DNA of 15,328 nucleotides from the NCBI GenBank assembly GCA_018678395.1, contig JAHHMJ010000058.1:1-15328 (forward strand). Direction: 5' to 3'. This DNA comes from Gemmatimonadota bacterium (GTDB taxonomy: Bacteria; Gemmatimonadota; Gemmatimonadetes; Longimicrobiales; Gaopeijiaceae). The position numbers and the translations under genes were made by a program. The notes under the pieces were generated by a model that was given only the letters and a program-made list of their open reading frames with translations, had not been told where the DNA came from and searched no databases. How positions within the stretch are numbered: the stretch's first letter is position 1; every line of letters starts with the position of its first letter. This document shows positions 14,566 to 15,328 of the stretch, in pieces.

Positions 14566-15328
14566 GCGACCAGACGCGACATTCCCTGAAGGAGCTGCAG
14601 CGCCTCGATGAAGAGATCGAGATCGCTCGCCAGCGGATCCGTGACTTCGGCGATCACATCGCCGATGTCGAAGAGCCCGCAATCGCGCTCGAGAGCGAAG
14701 TCGGCAAGACGCGGAGTCGACTCCAGGAGTTGAAGGTCGAGGAGCGCCGTACCGAACTCGCGGCGAAGGAGAAGGGCACGAGGGTCGAGCGGCTCGAAGA
14801 GCGGCTGAAGGGAGTCCGCAACGTGCGCGAGGAGGCCGCCGTCAGCGCGGAGCTCGAGATGGTGCGCAGGGCGCTCGAATCCGACGAGCAGGAGGCCTAT
14901 TCGCTCCTGGATCAGATCCGAAAGATCTCGCTGCAGCTCGAAGAGCAGGAGTCGGCTCTCGAACAGGCGCAGGCCGAGGTGGGCCCCCGCCGCGAAGAGC
15001 TCGAGCAGGAGCGGACCGATGCCGAGAAGGGGCTCGAGGACCTGACCCGGAAGCGGGACGAGTTCGCGGGTACGGTATCGGACGGCGAGCTCCGCATGTA
15101 CGAGGGCATTCGCAGGGGAGGCCGACGCAGGGCGGTCGCCGCTCTCACGGAGGACGGCGCCTGCGGGCACTGCTTCAACGTCCTGCCGCTCCAGCTCCAG
15201 AACGAGATTCGACACGGAGCGGACCTGATCCGCTGTGAGGCCTGTGGCGTGATTCTCGCGCAGCCCAGCCAGGCGGAGATCGAGGCCGAGGCCGATGCGG
15301 AGGCTGCGGCGGAGGCTGCGGCCGAGGC
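14562..15328 (+). CDS. C4-type zinc-ribbon coiled-coil protein (COG1579-like), 3'-truncated
   Basis: The open frame starts at ATG 14562, overlapping the dnaG stop by 4 nt, and continues past the window edge (255 complete codons). GGAGG at 14554-14558 precedes the ATG closely. Residues 8 to about 175 form a long charged, heptad-rich coiled-coil hairpin (LKELQRLDEEIEIARQRI and onward). Then comes a zinc ribbon with Cys201-x2-Cys204 and Cys225-x2-Cys228 (CGHC...CEAC), the arrangement of the zf-RING_7/COG1579 family. After it, from about residue 236, is an Ala/Glu repeat tail that is not part of the usual family, where the protein ends shortly after the ribbon. The function of this family is unsettled; binding to nucleic acid or to a flagellar/secretion partner has been proposed for relatives. 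Coupling to dnaG suggests co-expression only. Confidence 0.85.
   Translation, partial: MSDQTRHSLKELQRLDEEIEIARQRIRDFGDHIADVEEPAIALESEVGKTRSRLQELKVEERRTELAAKEKGTRVERLEERLKGVRNVREEAAVSAELEMVRRALESDEQEAYSLLDQIRKISLQLEEQESALEQAQAEVGPRREELEQERTDAEKGLEDLTRKRDEFAGTVSDGELRMYEGIRRGGRRRAVAALTEDGACGHCFNVLPLQLQNEIRHGADLIRCEACGVILAQPSQAEIEAEADAEAAAEAAAE
15297..15328 (+). repeat. 12-nt in-frame tandem repeat coding Ala/Glu tail
   Basis: The unit GCGGAGGCTGCG occurs at 15297-15308 and 15309-15320. A third copy starts at 15321 with one mismatch and is cut by the window end. It is preceded by GAGGCC-rich degenerate units. The unit is a multiple of three, so copy changes keep the reading frame and lengthen or shorten the Ala/Glu tail of the zinc-ribbon protein. 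Confidence 0.7.

Noticed and set aside
1..15328. CRISPR array, tRNA/rRNA gene, insertion sequence, toxin-antitoxin or phage-defence system
   Set aside because: I saw no spaced direct repeats, tRNA T-loop, transposase motifs or defence-gene motifs; all sizeable genes are identified housekeeping families.

Overview
This is a dense stretch of high-GC housekeeping genes, all on the + strand. About 95% is coding, with ATGA/GTGA-type overlaps and many GTG starts. The content and order (obgE-dprA-hemW, hrcA-dnaJ-prmA, a HIT protein, yqeY-mutS2-dnaG and a C4 zinc-ribbon coiled-coil protein) point to a free-living bacterium from a deep, high-GC phylum. Gemmatimonadota is my best guess, from GC content and gene order alone, with moderate confidence. 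I see no mobile element, CRISPR array, RNA gene or integration scar.

Region by region: (1) 1-723, the C-terminal part of an S41 (CtpA-type) protease whose 5' end lies outside the window. (2) 765-5767, a tightly packed run: a ReAV-type L-asparaginase, a carboxymuconolactone-decarboxylase-like protein, the GTPase ObgE, DprA and the haem chaperone HemW. Gaps are -7, +2, -7 (or -4) and -4 nt, so this is probably one operon. (3) A 72-nt spacer carries an 18-nt perfect inverted repeat just before hrcA, then hrcA (5840-6916), dnaJ (6934-8094) and prmA (8091-8969). grpE and dnaK are not in this cluster. (4) A 458-nt gap with no convincing gene. (5) hinT (9428-9778), an 81-nt spacer with a plausible promoter, then yqeY (9860-10300), mutS2 (10305-12689), dnaG (12700-14565) and a zinc-ribbon coiled-coil protein (from 14562) that runs off the right edge.

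Functionally, the window groups heat-shock control and folding (HrcA, DnaJ), ribosome assembly, modification and rescue (ObgE, PrmA, MutS2), DNA uptake or recombination (DprA), replication priming (DnaG), radical-SAM haem trafficking (HemW) and amide metabolism (asparaginase). I find no evidence of an undescribed multi-gene system. The most useful leads are the inverted repeat before hrcA, the asparaginase/CMD pair fused to the obg operon, the unexplained 458-nt gap, and the C/T-rich leaders without Shine-Dalgarno sequences in front of dnaJ and hinT.
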